Shown here piece by piece: positions 41,370 through 50,037 of a DNA stretch of 64,000 nt. The notes below the pieces were generated by a model. It had not been told where the DNA came from and did no database searches. It worked only from the letters and a program-made list of their open reading frames with translations. Position numbers and translations under genes: made by a program. The DNA is from Streptomyces sp. PsTaAH-137 (lineage in GTDB: Bacteria; Actinomycetota; Actinomycetes; Streptomycetales; Streptomycetaceae). The stretch covers positions 62,001 through 126,000 of the forward strand of contig NZ_QLLY01000015.1 of the NCBI RefSeq assembly GCF_003259365.1. The letters are read 5' to 3'. How positions within the stretch are numbered: the stretch's first letter is position 1; each line of letters begins with the position of its first letter.

Positions 41370-42011
41370 GTGAGACGTACGACTTCCGTTCTGTTGTCCC
41401 TGAGCGCCTTGGCGGCGGTCACCGGACTGGCCGTTCCCGCGGCGGTCGCCGCCCCGGTGAGCGAGCGGACCGTCCCCGCAGGCTGGGAGACGGTGGACCC
41501 GTCCGACCTGGCACATGTGACGGACGGGGCGGACGCCCGGCGCAGCGCGCGCTCCGCCGAGCCCGAGCGACTGGCCCTGCAGTCGGCCCGCAACAGCCGC
41601 TTCGTGGCCACCGAGGCGACCTACCCGGCCCCGAATACCGGTGTGCAGCGCGCCCGTTCCGCCGCGGTCGGCGGTTCCTGGGAGAGCTACTCCTTCGAAT
41701 GGGACGAGGCGACCGAGACCTACGCGCTGCGCTCCCTCGCGAACAACCGCTACGTGGCCGTGGAGAAGAACTACACCGGCAGTGCGCAGAACATCCTGCG
41801 CGCCCGCTCCACGAGCGTGGGCGGCTGGGAGCGGTTCTACCTGTACTACAACGCGGAGCTGGACCGCTACGCGCTCCAGTCCACGCTGAACGGCCGCTTC
41901 GTCGCCATGGAGAACAGCTACACCGGTTCCCTCCAGTACGCGCTGCGCGCCCGCTCGACCGAGGTCTCGGGCTCGTGGGAGCAGTTCTCCCTCTACAGCA
42001 TCGACTCCTGA
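41370..42011 (+). CDS. Secreted fascin/beta-trefoil-like protein
   Basis: 213 aa from GTG 41370 (ribosome site GAGGAA). A signal peptide (RRTTSVLLSLSALAAVTGLA, cleavage after VAA about residue 28) precedes three copies of a repeat, 'ALQSARNSRFVATEATYPAPN', 'ALRSLANNRYVAVEKNYTGS' and 'ALQSTLNGRFVAMENSYTGS', each followed by 'RARS..VGG.WE.F'. This is the fascin-like beta-trefoil repeat, a carbohydrate- or protein-binding fold. No catalytic module accompanies it, so an adhesin or lectin role is plausible. Confidence 0.85.
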   Translation: MRRTTSVLLSLSALAAVTGLAVPAAVAAPVSERTVPAGWETVDPSDLAHVTDGADARRSARSAEPERLALQSARNSRFVATEATYPAPNTGVQRARSAAVGGSWESYSFEWDEATETYALRSLANNRYVAVEKNYTGSAQNILRARSTSVGGWERFYLYYNAELDRYALQSTLNGRFVAMENSYTGSLQYALRARSTEVSGSWEQFSLYSIDS

Positions 42012-42037
42012 CGTCACCCACCCGGGCCGGCCGCTCG

Positions 42038-43804
42038 TCAGTCGACCGCACCGGGGGTGATTCTCCCGGTGTAGCCGCCGTCGCTGCTCCAGGCCAGCTC
42101 ACCTGAGCCGATCCTGCGCAGTTCGACGGTGTCGGGGCAGTAATGGCTCCCCTCCAGGACCATGCCGGGCAACGGCGCCTTCTGATTCCCGGGGTGGAAG
42201 ACGAGGGTGCCGTCGGCCCGGACGGTCGGGCCGTCGAGGGTCGCGGTGCAGCCCCTGTCGCCCAGGATCTTGAGGTTGCCGCGCAGATCCCGCACGGTGG
42301 GTTCTGCCGCGGCGCCGGGTGACAGGGTGACGAGGACGCGGTAGCGGTCAGCCCGGTCCGTGCCGCCGGAGATCTCACCGCTCCACGGCGCGGCCAGGGC
42401 GTACACGTCCTCGGGTCCGAGGGCGGCCGTCGCCGAGGGGGCCGGTCCGGACGAGGGCGGCGTCGACCGGACCGTGCCCGGTGACTCCGAGGGCGCCGCG
42501 GACGGTACCGAACGCGCCGGGGACGGGGCGCCGGAGCCACTCGGGCCGAAGGTGAAGAGCCCCGCCGTGTGGATCGGACCCTGGCCGGTGAGAGCCGGGA
42601 CGACCACACGCCCCTTGAGGGCGGCGCACGGGCCGAGATAGCCGGACTCGGCGAAGGCGCGCAGGCGATGCGGTGTCCAGTGTGCGCCGTCGCGGGACAC
42701 CCAGAGGGCCGGGTGGAACAGCTCGTTGACGAGCACGGAGCCCGTGGCCACGAAGGTGTCACCTACCACGAGGAGGTCGGTCACGACGCCGGACCCCGGC
42801 TTCGCGTCGGCGGGCACGGGCAGGGCGGCGACGTCGGACCAGTGACCGCCCCCGTCCGTGGAGCGCAGGAGCACGGACCGTGTCATGTCGTCGCCGCCGC
42901 CGTCGAGGGCCCCTTCGCCGTCGGGTGCCGGCGTCGCCCCGGTCTCGGACGTCACCTCCCGGCGTCCGCTCAGCAGCACGGTGTCTGCGTGCACGGCGGC
43001 GTCCGCGACCTCGCCGACCAGGTTCCCCGGCAGCGACGGCGTCAGATCGCGCAGGGACGCGCCGTCGTCGGAGACCCGGTACAGCGCCGGACGCGTCGCC
43101 CCGTTCGGATCGCAGACCCCGGTGATCACCGCGTCGCCCGTGTCCGGCGCGTCGGCCCGGCCGCGCAGGCCGCAGCCCTCGGGCGCCCGCGCGTCCACCG
43201 CCTGCCAGCGGCGGGCGTCACCGGCCAGACGCCACAGCGCCCGCCCGTCCACGGAGGCGTAGAGATGCGCGCCGTCCGTGAAGTAGGAGGGTCGCCCGGT
43301 CGCGGTGGGGTCGGGCGGATCGAGCAGCCGCCAGGTCCGTCCGTCGGCCGAGAAGAAGGCGGGCGCGGAGGACACGACGCCGAGGCCGCCCGACGAGTCG
43401 ATGCCCTTTCCCGCCACGACGAAGCCGCCGTCCCAGGCCATCAGGTCGGTGAACTCGCTGTACCACCCGGCTCCTCGCCCGACCGTGCGCAGATCGCCCT
43501 TCTTCCACGTGACGGCGTCGGTGGAGTACCAGGCGTCGAGGTCGTAGCCGTCTCCCGACGGCTCGGGCGCGTCCCCGGCGGCGACCAGGACCCCCTTGCC
43601 GGAGGCGATGGCCCGCGGGTTGAACCCGCCGTCCCGTGCGCCGGCCACGGCCTTCGCCTCGGTGTACGACCAGGTGCGGGTCGGCGTGCCTGCGTCGTCC
43701 CGGCCGTCCCGCGCCGTGAACCACCACAGCCCGCAGCCGAGAAGGGCGAGCACGAGGACGACGCCGAGCGCCCCCGCGCTGCGCCGGGAGATGCGCACAG
43801 CCAT
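42038..43804 (-). CDS. Membrane-anchored BNR/sialidase-like repeat protein
   Basis: 588 aa, ATG start 43804. A single N-terminal helix (about 10-30, followed by WWFTARDG) leaves the rest outside. The body contains repeats such as 'AWYSTDAVTWKKGDL', 'AFFSADGRTWRLLD', 'LRSTDGGGHWSDVAAL' and 'LWVSRDGAHWTPHRL', the Asp-box-like elements of BNR beta-propellers. A Ser/Pro/Ala-rich linker (about 420-460) leads to a small C-terminal domain (LKILGDRGCTATLDG). No sialidase catalytic residues are obvious. It is the second gene of a pair with 43808-44665, 3 bp apart. Confidence 0.75.
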   Translation of the reverse strand: MAVRISRRSAGALGVVLVLALLGCGLWWFTARDGRDDAGTPTRTWSYTEAKAVAGARDGGFNPRAIASGKGVLVAAGDAPEPSGDGYDLDAWYSTDAVTWKKGDLRTVGRGAGWYSEFTDLMAWDGGFVVAGKGIDSSGGLGVVSSAPAFFSADGRTWRLLDPPDPTATGRPSYFTDGAHLYASVDGRALWRLAGDARRWQAVDARAPEGCGLRGRADAPDTGDAVITGVCDPNGATRPALYRVSDDGASLRDLTPSLPGNLVGEVADAAVHADTVLLSGRREVTSETGATPAPDGEGALDGGGDDMTRSVLLRSTDGGGHWSDVAALPVPADAKPGSGVVTDLLVVGDTFVATGSVLVNELFHPALWVSRDGAHWTPHRLRAFAESGYLGPCAALKGRVVVPALTGQGPIHTAGLFTFGPSGSGAPSPARSVPSAAPSESPGTVRSTPPSSGPAPSATAALGPEDVYALAAPWSGEISGGTDRADRYRVLVTLSPGAAAEPTVRDLRGNLKILGDRGCTATLDGPTVRADGTLVFHPGNQKAPLPGMVLEGSHYCPDTVELRRIGSGELAWSSDGGYTGRITPGAVD

Positions 43805-43807
43805 CGC

Positions 43808-44665
43808 TCAACCCCGCTTTCCGCACGCGGACTTGGTACTGGTGTGGGTGTCCACCAGTTCTCGGCCCGTACCGGACTCCTCGGGCTGGACGTCGTACAC
43901 GGGGACGCCCGCGACGCCGCCCGCCGACCGGAAGGGCCCCAGGTTCTTCGTCTTCCTCTCCCCGCCCACCATGTAGGCGACGGTCAGCGTCCAGGTGTAG
44001 GAGGCGGCGCAGGAGCGCACGTCGACCGTCACGTACGCCGGGTCGTCCTTGGTGACGCTCCTGCCCGTGAGCATCGAGTTCCCCGGCACCGCCTGCGCGG
44101 CCTCCTTCCCGTCCACGACGTCGCGGAGTTCAGCGCGGTCGAGGTCGAAGCGCAGCACGGAGGATCCGCCGCCGGCTCCGCCGCAGGAGCGGGTCTTCTG
44201 CAGGACCCAGTCGTACGCCGTCGCCCTGGTGCGGTCCTTCACGTGCGGCACGACCGAGTTGACGGTGATCTTGCCCTTGCCCTTGGTGCTCAGCGTGAGG
44301 TTGAGGACGCCGTGCTCCCAGGAGACGCCGGTCTCGTTCGCCACGACGAGTGCACGTGGATCCTTCTCGAAGTCGTCGAGTTCGACGGAGGTGACCGGTG
44401 GACCGCCCTTCCTCATCGCGACGGCGGACACCCTGTCGCAGCCGTCGGCGGCGGGCCACCCGGGCAGGATGTCGAGCGTCTCGGGTGGCGGAGGATCGAC
44501 CTTGTCCTTCACGAAACTGACGGTGCCCGTCAGGAACAGCGGGACGACCGTCGCCACCAGCACACCGATCACCATGGCCGGGAGGCCCATCCGTTTCCAC
44601 CAGGACTGAGCCGGTGCCGTCGCGGGCCGTTGTGGTCGCTGCGGCGGTCTTGTCATCCGTGCCAT
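43808..44665 (-). CDS. Hypothetical membrane-anchored protein
   Basis: 285 aa, ATG start 44665. A cytoplasmic proline/arginine-rich N terminus (TRPPQRPQRPATAPAQSWWK) is followed by one helix (about 29-50), and the rest is extracytoplasmic with paired cysteines (GCDR, SCGGAGG, VRSCAAS, SACGKRG) likely to form disulfides. I do not recognise a family. Close spacing to the BNR-repeat gene suggests the two products work together at the cell surface. Confidence 0.72.
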   Translation of the reverse strand: MARMTRPPQRPQRPATAPAQSWWKRMGLPAMVIGVLVATVVPLFLTGTVSFVKDKVDPPPPETLDILPGWPAADGCDRVSAVAMRKGGPPVTSVELDDFEKDPRALVVANETGVSWEHGVLNLTLSTKGKGKITVNSVVPHVKDRTRATAYDWVLQKTRSCGGAGGGSSVLRFDLDRAELRDVVDGKEAAQAVPGNSMLTGRSVTKDDPAYVTVDVRSCAASYTWTLTVAYMVGGERKTKNLGPFRSAGGVAGVPVYDVQPEESGTGRELVDTHTSTKSACGKRG

Positions 44666-44776
44666 GCCGATCCCCCTGTTCCCCCTGTGAGGTGCTTATG
44701 GCCCGGGCAGATGCCAGGGAAACCCTCCGAACCGGGTCAGGCCGGGCCTTCCGTACCCCAGGGCCACGGCGTCTCT

Positions 44777-44799
44777 AGTTGCACATATATTGCAACTAC
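44777..44799. promoter_or_regulatory. AT-rich palindrome TAGTTGCA-N7-TGCAACTA before tsaD paralogue
   Basis: Perfect 8-bp arms around CATATAT, 30 bp upstream of the tsaD-like start. Such an AT-rich dyad is exceptional in this DNA and has the form of a GntR-, MerR- or PadR-type operator. No regulator gene is adjacent. Confidence 0.55.
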
Positions 44800-44828
44800 A
44801 CAAAGAGTGCAGAAGAGTGGAGTGGGTC

Positions 44829-45896
44829 GTGGTGGGCGGACCGGTGGTGCTGGGGATCGAGTCGTCGTGCGACGAGACCGGCGCGGGCATCGTGCGGGAC
44901 GGGAAACTGCTGGCCCACGTCGTGGCGTCGAGCATGGACGAGCACGCGCGGTTCGGCGGGGTGGTGCCCGAGATCGCCTCGCGCGCCCACCTTCAGTCGT
45001 TCACGCCGGTCGTGCGCCAGGCCCTGGCCGAAGCCGGGCTGCGGCTCGGGCAGATCGACGCGGTGGCCGTCACCACCGGGCCGGGCCTGTCCGGCGCGTT
45101 GCAGGTCGGTCTGGCCGGCGCCAAGTCCCTCGCCTACGCCGCCGGGGTGCCGCTGTACGGGGTGCACCACTTGGCCGGGCACGTCGCCGCCGACACCCTG
45201 GAGCACGGTCCGCTGCCCGAGCCCTGTGTGGTCCTGATCGTCTCGGGCGGTCACACCTCACTGCTGCTGGTACGTGACCTGGTGCGCGAGCCGATCCTGC
45301 ACCTGGGCGACACCCTCGACGACGCGGCCGGCGAGTGCTTCGACAAGGTGGCCCGCATCCTCGGCCTGCCCTACCCGGGCGGGCCCGCCATCGACCGCGC
45401 CGCCAAGGCGGGGAACCCGGACGCGGTCACCTTTCCTCGTCCGCTGACCAAGGCCGGCGACGATCCGTACGCGTTCTCCTTCTCCGGGCTGAAGACGGCC
45501 GCGGCCCGCTGGGTGGAGCAGCACCGGCTGCGCGGCGCGGAACCCTCGGTCGCCGACGGCGCCGCCGCACTTCAGGAAGCCGTCGCCGACGTCCTCACCC
45601 GCAAGGCTCTGCGCGCGTGCCGGGACCACGACGTGCGCACGCTGATCGTGGTCGGCGGTGTGGCCGCGAACTCCCGCGTACGGGCCCTCGCGGAGGAGCG
45701 TTGCGCGGCGGCCGGGATCGAGCTGCGCGTGCCGCCGATGACCCTGTGCACGGACAACGGCGCGATGATCGCGGCGGTCGGCGACCTGCTCGTACGCTCC
45801 GGAGCCGAGCCCGCGCCCCTCGAAGTGTCCGTCGACCCGTCCGCACCCCTGGAGTACGCCGCCCTCACCCCGCTGCCCGCCCTCGCCGCCGCCTGA
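44829..45896 (+). CDS. tsaD: TsaD/Gcp-type tRNA threonylcarbamoyladenosine transferase (isolated copy)
   Basis: 355 aa from GTG 44829 (GGAG seven bases upstream; GTG 44832 is an alternative). ASKHA fold: VLGIESSCDETGAGIV, PEIASRAHLQ, the metal-binding HHLAGH (His 114 and 118), IVSGGHTSLLLV, LGDTLDDAAGECFDKVARILGL, FSFSGLKTA, and the metal-ligand Asp in CTDNGAM. All known catalytic features of TsaD, which makes t6A37 with TsaB/TsaE, are present. The usual Streptomyces tsaD is in a tsaE-tsaB-rimI-tsaD cluster; none of those genes is here, so this is probably a second copy with its own regulation. Confidence 0.9.
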   Translation: MVGGPVVLGIESSCDETGAGIVRDGKLLAHVVASSMDEHARFGGVVPEIASRAHLQSFTPVVRQALAEAGLRLGQIDAVAVTTGPGLSGALQVGLAGAKSLAYAAGVPLYGVHHLAGHVAADTLEHGPLPEPCVVLIVSGGHTSLLLVRDLVREPILHLGDTLDDAAGECFDKVARILGLPYPGGPAIDRAAKAGNPDAVTFPRPLTKAGDDPYAFSFSGLKTAAARWVEQHRLRGAEPSVADGAAALQEAVADVLTRKALRACRDHDVRTLIVVGGVAANSRVRALAEERCAAAGIELRVPPMTLCTDNGAMIAAVGDLLVRSGAEPAPLEVSVDPSAPLEYAALTPLPALAAA

Positions 45897-46014
45897 CGAC
45901 GAAGAGCGATCCGGCGCGGTGCGCCACGGAAAGCGAAGGACGCGCACGATGCGGGGCGCACCGGTACTCGGCGGATGACGGGGAAACGCCGTCACTCGTG
46001 CCACAGTCGGACCG

Positions 46015-46767
46015 ATGAGGCGAACGACAGAGCGGACGCGGCGGATCGGCGGGACGGCGGCAGCCGTCCTGATGCTGCTGACCGGCGCCGTGGCCACCGC
46101 CGGCCCGGCCGCGGCGGTGATCGGCGGAGCCCGCAGTGCGTACGGCCCGTGGGCGGTTCGGATGTTCGTCGACGGCAAGCCCGAGTGCACCGCGACGGCG
46201 GTCGCCCGCCAGTGGATCATCAGTGCCTCGCACTGCTTCTACGAGCAGGCCGAGCCCGTCGCCGACCGCCGGATCACCTTCCGCGACGGCGCGCTCGACG
46301 TGCGCGAGGGCACCGTGGTGCGACCCCTGCCGGGCAAGCGGGTGGGCAGCGCGGACGCCGACATGATGCTCGTCAAGGTGCCGCCGATGAACGTCCGCGT
46401 GGCACACCTGTCCACCGCCCCGGCCCGTCCCGGCGCCGTGGTACGGCAGTTGGGCTGGGGCGCCACCTGCACCGACGACGAGAACCGCTGCCAGTCGCCG
46501 GTGCTCAGGGAGTCGACCCTGCGCGTGCTTGAGCCCGAGGACCCGCGCTGCGAGGGCTACACCGTGCCCGGCGGCTCGGACTTCTGCATGGGCAAGGTCG
46601 TCGGCATCCCGGCGGGCGGCGATTCGGGCGGGCCCGTGATGAGCATCGGGCCGCGCGGCACGGAGACCCTCCTCGGCGTCTTCTTCGGCTCGGACCGCGA
46701 GGCGACGGCCGGCGCCGGTGACGTCTCGCGTCAGCTCTCCTGGATCAGGTCCGTGATCCGCGGCTGA
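46015..46767 (+). CDS. Secreted trypsin-like serine protease
   Basis: 250 aa, ATG start. Signal peptide with Arg-rich start and hydrophobic core (IGGTAAAVLMLLTGAVATAG). The mature part begins near VIGGARSAYGPWAV, the IVGG-like activation site. Triad: His73 in ISASHCF, an Asp in SADADMML (about 114-116), Ser204 in GGDSGGP. Four to six Cys are placed for disulfides. It is a small S1 protease of the Streptomyces extracellular type. The residue at the specificity pocket base reads AGGDSGG, so strict trypsin preference is unsure. Confidence 0.93.
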   Translation: MRRTTERTRRIGGTAAAVLMLLTGAVATAGPAAAVIGGARSAYGPWAVRMFVDGKPECTATAVARQWIISASHCFYEQAEPVADRRITFRDGALDVREGTVVRPLPGKRVGSADADMMLVKVPPMNVRVAHLSTAPARPGAVVRQLGWGATCTDDENRCQSPVLRESTLRVLEPEDPRCEGYTVPGGSDFCMGKVVGIPAGGDSGGPVMSIGPRGTETLLGVFFGSDREATAGAGDVSRQLSWIRSVIRG

Positions 46768-46773
46768 ACCCCC

Positions 46774-47673
46774 TCACCCCACGAGCCGCAACCGCTCGTC
46801 GCACACTCCCACCCGCACCGTCTGCCCCCAGGTCAGCTCCACCGCGTCGGCCTCCATCCCGTCGCCGAAGGCCACCAGCCGCTCCGACTCCACGGTCAGC
46901 GACAGCCGGGCCCGTGACGTCAGTTCGCCCGCGTTCAGCCGGGTTCCCGTGACCGGGGACGGCCACGCCTCGCGGACGAACCACAGCAGGCGGTCGTCCG
47001 TCGGGCCGGGCAGCGGGCCGGCCCCGCCGCGCTCCTGCCACACCGACCGGATCCACCCGGTCGCCCCCGTCCCCGTACCGATGAGGACTCCGGAGGAGGC
47101 CTGGGCCTCGACGACACCCCTGTCGCCGTCGAGGCCCAGGCGGTAGCGGGCGGTGCGGTGGCCGGACGCACCGACATAGATCTCGTTGAGGGCCACGAGA
47201 CGCTGGGCGTCGTCGGTGACGGCCTCCACCATGGTCAGTTCGTCGACCCCGCGGCTCTCGTCCAGCGCGGCGGGCAGCAGCCGGGTGACGTCCGCCGACC
47301 GGTGACGCACCAGCACCCCCGGATTGCGCCCCGGATCCGCGTCGACGCCGATCACCGGCCGGTCGCCCACGTACTGGGCGACGTTCGCCACCAGCCCGTC
47401 CTGACCGACCACGACCACCACGTCCTGCGGCGCGAACAGGAACCGGTCCAGATCCGCGCGCTCCACCTGCGCCCGCCGCCAGCTCAACGGCACGGCGGAG
47501 GCCGCCTCGGTCAGCGCGTGCTGCGCCCGGCGGTGCCGCTCGGCGACCTCCGCGATGTCACGGCCCCGGGACGAGAGGAAGAACGCCGCCTGCCCGTGAG
47601 TCCCGTGGTGCGCCACCAACTCCTCGTACTCGGTGGTGCGATGGACCAGGACGGCCCGGGGCGCGAGGCTCAT
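46774..47673 (-). CDS. NAD-kinase-like (PpnK family) protein
   Basis: 299 aa, ATG start overlapping the SPFH stop by 4 bp. It keeps NAD kinase features: VVVVVGQDGLVANVAQYVG (the GGDG loop reads GQDG, the catalytic Asp kept), VIGVDADPGRNPGVL, ALNEIYVG (the conserved NE), and SSGVLIGTGTGATGW (family GTPTGSTAY). The changed loop suggests altered phosphate-donor binding, NAD(H) binding without kinase activity, or another nucleotide. It is translationally coupled to an SPFH protein, an arrangement pointing to a nucleotide-dependent membrane-scaffold function (inference). Confidence 0.8.
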   Translation of the reverse strand: MSLAPRAVLVHRTTEYEELVAHHGTHGQAAFFLSSRGRDIAEVAERHRRAQHALTEAASAVPLSWRRAQVERADLDRFLFAPQDVVVVVGQDGLVANVAQYVGDRPVIGVDADPGRNPGVLVRHRSADVTRLLPAALDESRGVDELTMVEAVTDDAQRLVALNEIYVGASGHRTARYRLGLDGDRGVVEAQASSGVLIGTGTGATGWIRSVWQERGGAGPLPGPTDDRLLWFVREAWPSPVTGTRLNAGELTSRARLSLTVESERLVAFGDGMEADAVELTWGQTVRVGVCDERLRLVG

Positions 47674-48680
47674 GCCGACTGCCCGCCGTCCGTGCCGAAG
47701 CGCGCGAGAAGGCCGGTGAGCACGTCGGGGGAGACGGTCACGCTCTCGATCCGCGGCAGGTTCTCGGCGAGCCGGGTGCCGGTGAGCGCGTGCAGCGTCG
47801 CGACGTCCGTCTCGTCGTGCACCCGCAGCCAGGCGGCCTGCGCCTGCGCCCGTGCCTCACCGGCCTCGCGCGCGGCCTCCGCCTCCGCGCGGGCGAGACG
47901 GACCTTGCGGTCGGCCTCGGCCTGGACGCGTACGGCGTCGGCGGCCGCCTTCTCCTCGGCCTCGCGCCGGGAGTTCGCACCGCGCTGCTCGACCAACTGC
48001 TCCTCCCTGCGGGCCAGTTCGATCTGACTGGCCAGCTCGTTCTCCGCGATGGTGCGTTCGCGCTCGACGGCGACCGCGCGCCGTTCGTACGTCGCCTTGT
48101 CCGCCTCCTGCTGGATGCGCTCCCGGGCGGGGGTGCGCAGGGCCCGCTCCACCTCGGGCTCGGGGCGCAGCGCCATCACGCGGACGGCGACCACAGCGAT
48201 GCCCGTGGCGGGCAGCCGCGGCTCCTCGTGCAGCCCCGTCGAGACGGCGTCCCGGACCGCGGGCACCCCGTCGACGAGGGCGGACGCCAGCGTGGTGCGG
48301 GCCAGCACGTCGAGCGCGTGCTGCTGGGCGGTCTCCGTGAGGAGGGTCGCCAGCTGCTCCAGCGGAGCGCCGCGCCAGACGCCCGAGTCCGGGTCGACGG
48401 AGAAGTCCAGGTGCTCGGCCGCGACGGCGGGATCGCCGATCCGGTAGGTCACCGTGGCCTGCACCGCCACGTCCTGGAAGTCGGCGGTCCTGGCGTGGAA
48501 CGTCATCGCCAACTCGCGGTCGTCCACCGGGACTTCGGAGATCGCGGCGGACAGCGGACGGAACCAGAAGCTCAGGCCGGTCCCGTCGTGGGCCAGCTGC
48601 CCCGAGCGGTGGTGGCGTACGTGGTTGGTGGGTGCGGTGCGCAGGTGGCGCCAGCCGAACCGCTTGGTGATGTCTGCCAT
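47670..48680 (-). CDS. SPFH/Band 7 domain protein
   Basis: 336 aa, ATG start. SPFH domain at about 20-190 (FRPLSAAISEVPVDDRELAMTF, VAVQATVTYRIGDPAVAAEHL) and a long charged coiled coil at about 195-290 (ERAVAVERERTIAENELASQIELARREEQLVEQ), then a short C-terminal domain. There is no N-terminal membrane anchor, unlike stomatins, so it may be a soluble or peripherally attached oligomer. It is first in a two-gene operon with the NAD-kinase-like protein; a dyad lies 17 bp before its start. Confidence 0.88.
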   Translation of the reverse strand: MADITKRFGWRHLRTAPTNHVRHHRSGQLAHDGTGLSFWFRPLSAAISEVPVDDRELAMTFHARTADFQDVAVQATVTYRIGDPAVAAEHLDFSVDPDSGVWRGAPLEQLATLLTETAQQHALDVLARTTLASALVDGVPAVRDAVSTGLHEEPRLPATGIAVVAVRVMALRPEPEVERALRTPARERIQQEADKATYERRAVAVERERTIAENELASQIELARREEQLVEQRGANSRREAEEKAAADAVRVQAEADRKVRLARAEAEAAREAGEARAQAQAAWLRVHDETDVATLHALTGTRLAENLPRIESVTVSPDVLTGLLARFGTDGGQSA

Positions 48681-48696
48681 GACGAAGCCCTCCCGT

Positions 48697-48715
48697 TAGA
48701 GTCATTGTGACTTTA
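48697..48715. promoter_or_regulatory. TAGAGTCA-TTG-TGACTTTA dyad before the SPFH/NAD-kinase-like operon
   Basis: A 19-bp dyad with one mismatch in 8-bp arms, 17 bp upstream of the SPFH start and rich in A/T. By shape it recalls NrtR-type operators of NAD metabolism (TTAGTGTCA-like half-sites), but I cannot confirm this. Confidence 0.45.
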
Positions 48716-48769
48716 ATTCGGGAGTCGTTTGTCGTCAAGCAGACGAGAAAAGAAAGAGTGCCGGAAGCC

Positions 48770-49813
48770 CTACAGCGCCACCTCCGTGCGGACGCCCAGC
48801 GTCGATTCACGCGCCTGGAGCGCGTGCGGAGCCGTATGGACCTCGAACGGGAGCGGCTCCTCGGCCCCGATCCGGGCGGCGAGACACCGCACGGCGAGGG
48901 AGGCGATGGCCGCCTTGTCGGGCACGACGGACGTCAGGGACGGAGTGCAGTACGCGCCCTCCTGCGATCCGTCGACGCCGACCAGGGCGACGTCCTCGGG
49001 GACCCCCATCCCGGCCTCGAACGCCGCGCGTTGGGCGCCGATCGCCAGGGTGTCGCTGAAGCAGAAGACCGCGTCCGGGCGGTCGGCGGGCGGTAGCGCG
49101 AGCAGGGCGCGCATCGCGGCCAGCCCGTTGGGCCGGTCGAACTCCCCGATCGTGGGCGCCAGTCGGGGATCGAAGGACAACCCGGCTTCGTGCAACGCCG
49201 TCTGATACCCCGCCAGGCGCTGACGGCTCGTCGCCGACCCCTTGCGGTCCGCGCCGATCGCGGCGATCCGGGTCCGGCCCAGGCCGGCCAGATGGGCCGT
49301 CGCGTCCTGGGCCGCGCCCGCGTTGTCGATCAGGACATGGTCCGCGCCGACGCGCTCGTCCTCGTAACTGCGCTCGCCGAGCAGGACCAGGGGCACCTCG
49401 CTGGCCACCGGGGCCAGTTCGGTCGCGGAGACGTGCAGCGGTGACAGGATCACGCCGTCGAGCAGCGACGCGCTCACCCCGGTGGCGAGCCGCAGCTCCT
49501 CCGCAGGGTCGCCGAGGGTCTCCTCGATGAGGACGGTCAGGCCGAGCGCCGTCGCCTCGGTGCGTACGTGGTGGGCGAGTTCGGCGAAGTAGGGCGTCGT
49601 CAGCTGCGGGACGGCCAGTGCGATCAGGCCGCTGCGTCCCGTGCGCAGCCGCCGGGCCGACGGATTGGGGCGGTATCCCAGGTCGCGGACGGCCCGCAGC
49701 ACCCGCTCCCGCGTCGCCGGAGCCACCTTCGGCGCCTCACGTACAACGTTGGAAGCCGTCTTGATGGAGACCCCCGCGAGTTCCGCCACGTCCTTGAGTG
49801 TCACTGCGCGCAC
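48770..49813 (-). CDS. LacI family transcriptional regulator
   Basis: 347 aa from GTG 49813 (TTG 49816 is also in frame). HTH: VTLKDVAELAGVSIKTASNVVREAPKVAPATRERV, then the hinge LGYRPNPSARRLRTGRSGLIALAVP. A periplasmic-binding-like ligand domain follows, ending PSLTSVVPDKAAIASLAVRCLAARI. It diverges from the carbohydrate operon that starts at 50038 and very likely represses it through the CAACGTTG-centred sites described below. A sugar or sugar acid from this pathway should be the inducer. Confidence 0.94.
   Translation of the reverse strand: MRAVTLKDVAELAGVSIKTASNVVREAPKVAPATRERVLRAVRDLGYRPNPSARRLRTGRSGLIALAVPQLTTPYFAELAHHVRTEATALGLTVLIEETLGDPAEELRLATGVSASLLDGVILSPLHVSATELAPVASEVPLVLLGERSYEDERVGADHVLIDNAGAAQDATAHLAGLGRTRIAAIGADRKGSATSRQRLAGYQTALHEAGLSFDPRLAPTIGEFDRPNGLAAMRALLALPPADRPDAVFCFSDTLAIGAQRAAFEAGMGVPEDVALVGVDGSQEGAYCTPSLTSVVPDKAAIASLAVRCLAARIGAEEPLPFEVHTAPHALQARESTLGVRTEVAL
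49742..49754. promoter_or_regulatory. Intragenic copy of the LacI operator
   Basis: TACAACGTTGGAA inside the lacI-type gene, identical over 13 bp to 49934-49946 and in the same orientation. It encodes part of the recognition-helix region, so it may be coincidental, or it may act as an auxiliary operator/roadblock. Confidence 0.35.
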
Positions 49814-49909
49814 CAACCCGTCCCCTTCCAGGAGTTTTCCAGATTATGCATGCTCAGAAGGGTGTTGTGAGGGTCGGGCGGTGACCTGAAGTTGATTGCG
49901 TCCGGAGGG

Positions 49910-49939
49910 TTGACCCTGCGGAGACATGGCGGTTACAAC
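49910..49939 (+). promoter_or_regulatory. Promoter of the sugar-utilisation operon
   Basis: TTGACC (49910-49915) and TACAAC (49934-49939) are separated by 18 bp, a sigma-70/HrdB-like pair. The -10 overlaps the CAACGTTG operator, as expected for repression. The leader to ATG 50038 would be roughly 90 nt. Confidence 0.5.
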
Positions 49940-49968
49940 GTTGGAACGCATTCATGGCAAGCGCTTGC
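49934..49968. promoter_or_regulatory. LacI-type operators: TACAACGTTGGAA and GCAAGCGCTTGC
   Basis: The first site (49934-49946) has a CAACGTTG core; the second (49957-49968) is a perfect 12-bp palindrome with the central CG typical of LacI-family sites. The CAACGTTG core recurs in a perfect dyad at 58648-58659 before the discoidin-domain gene. Confidence 0.6.
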
Positions 49969-50037
49969 TGTCGCGGTCGCTCGCCTGTGCTTCTCCTCCA
50001 GCTCGATCCATCCGCCTGTCCGACGAGAGGGTCCGAC

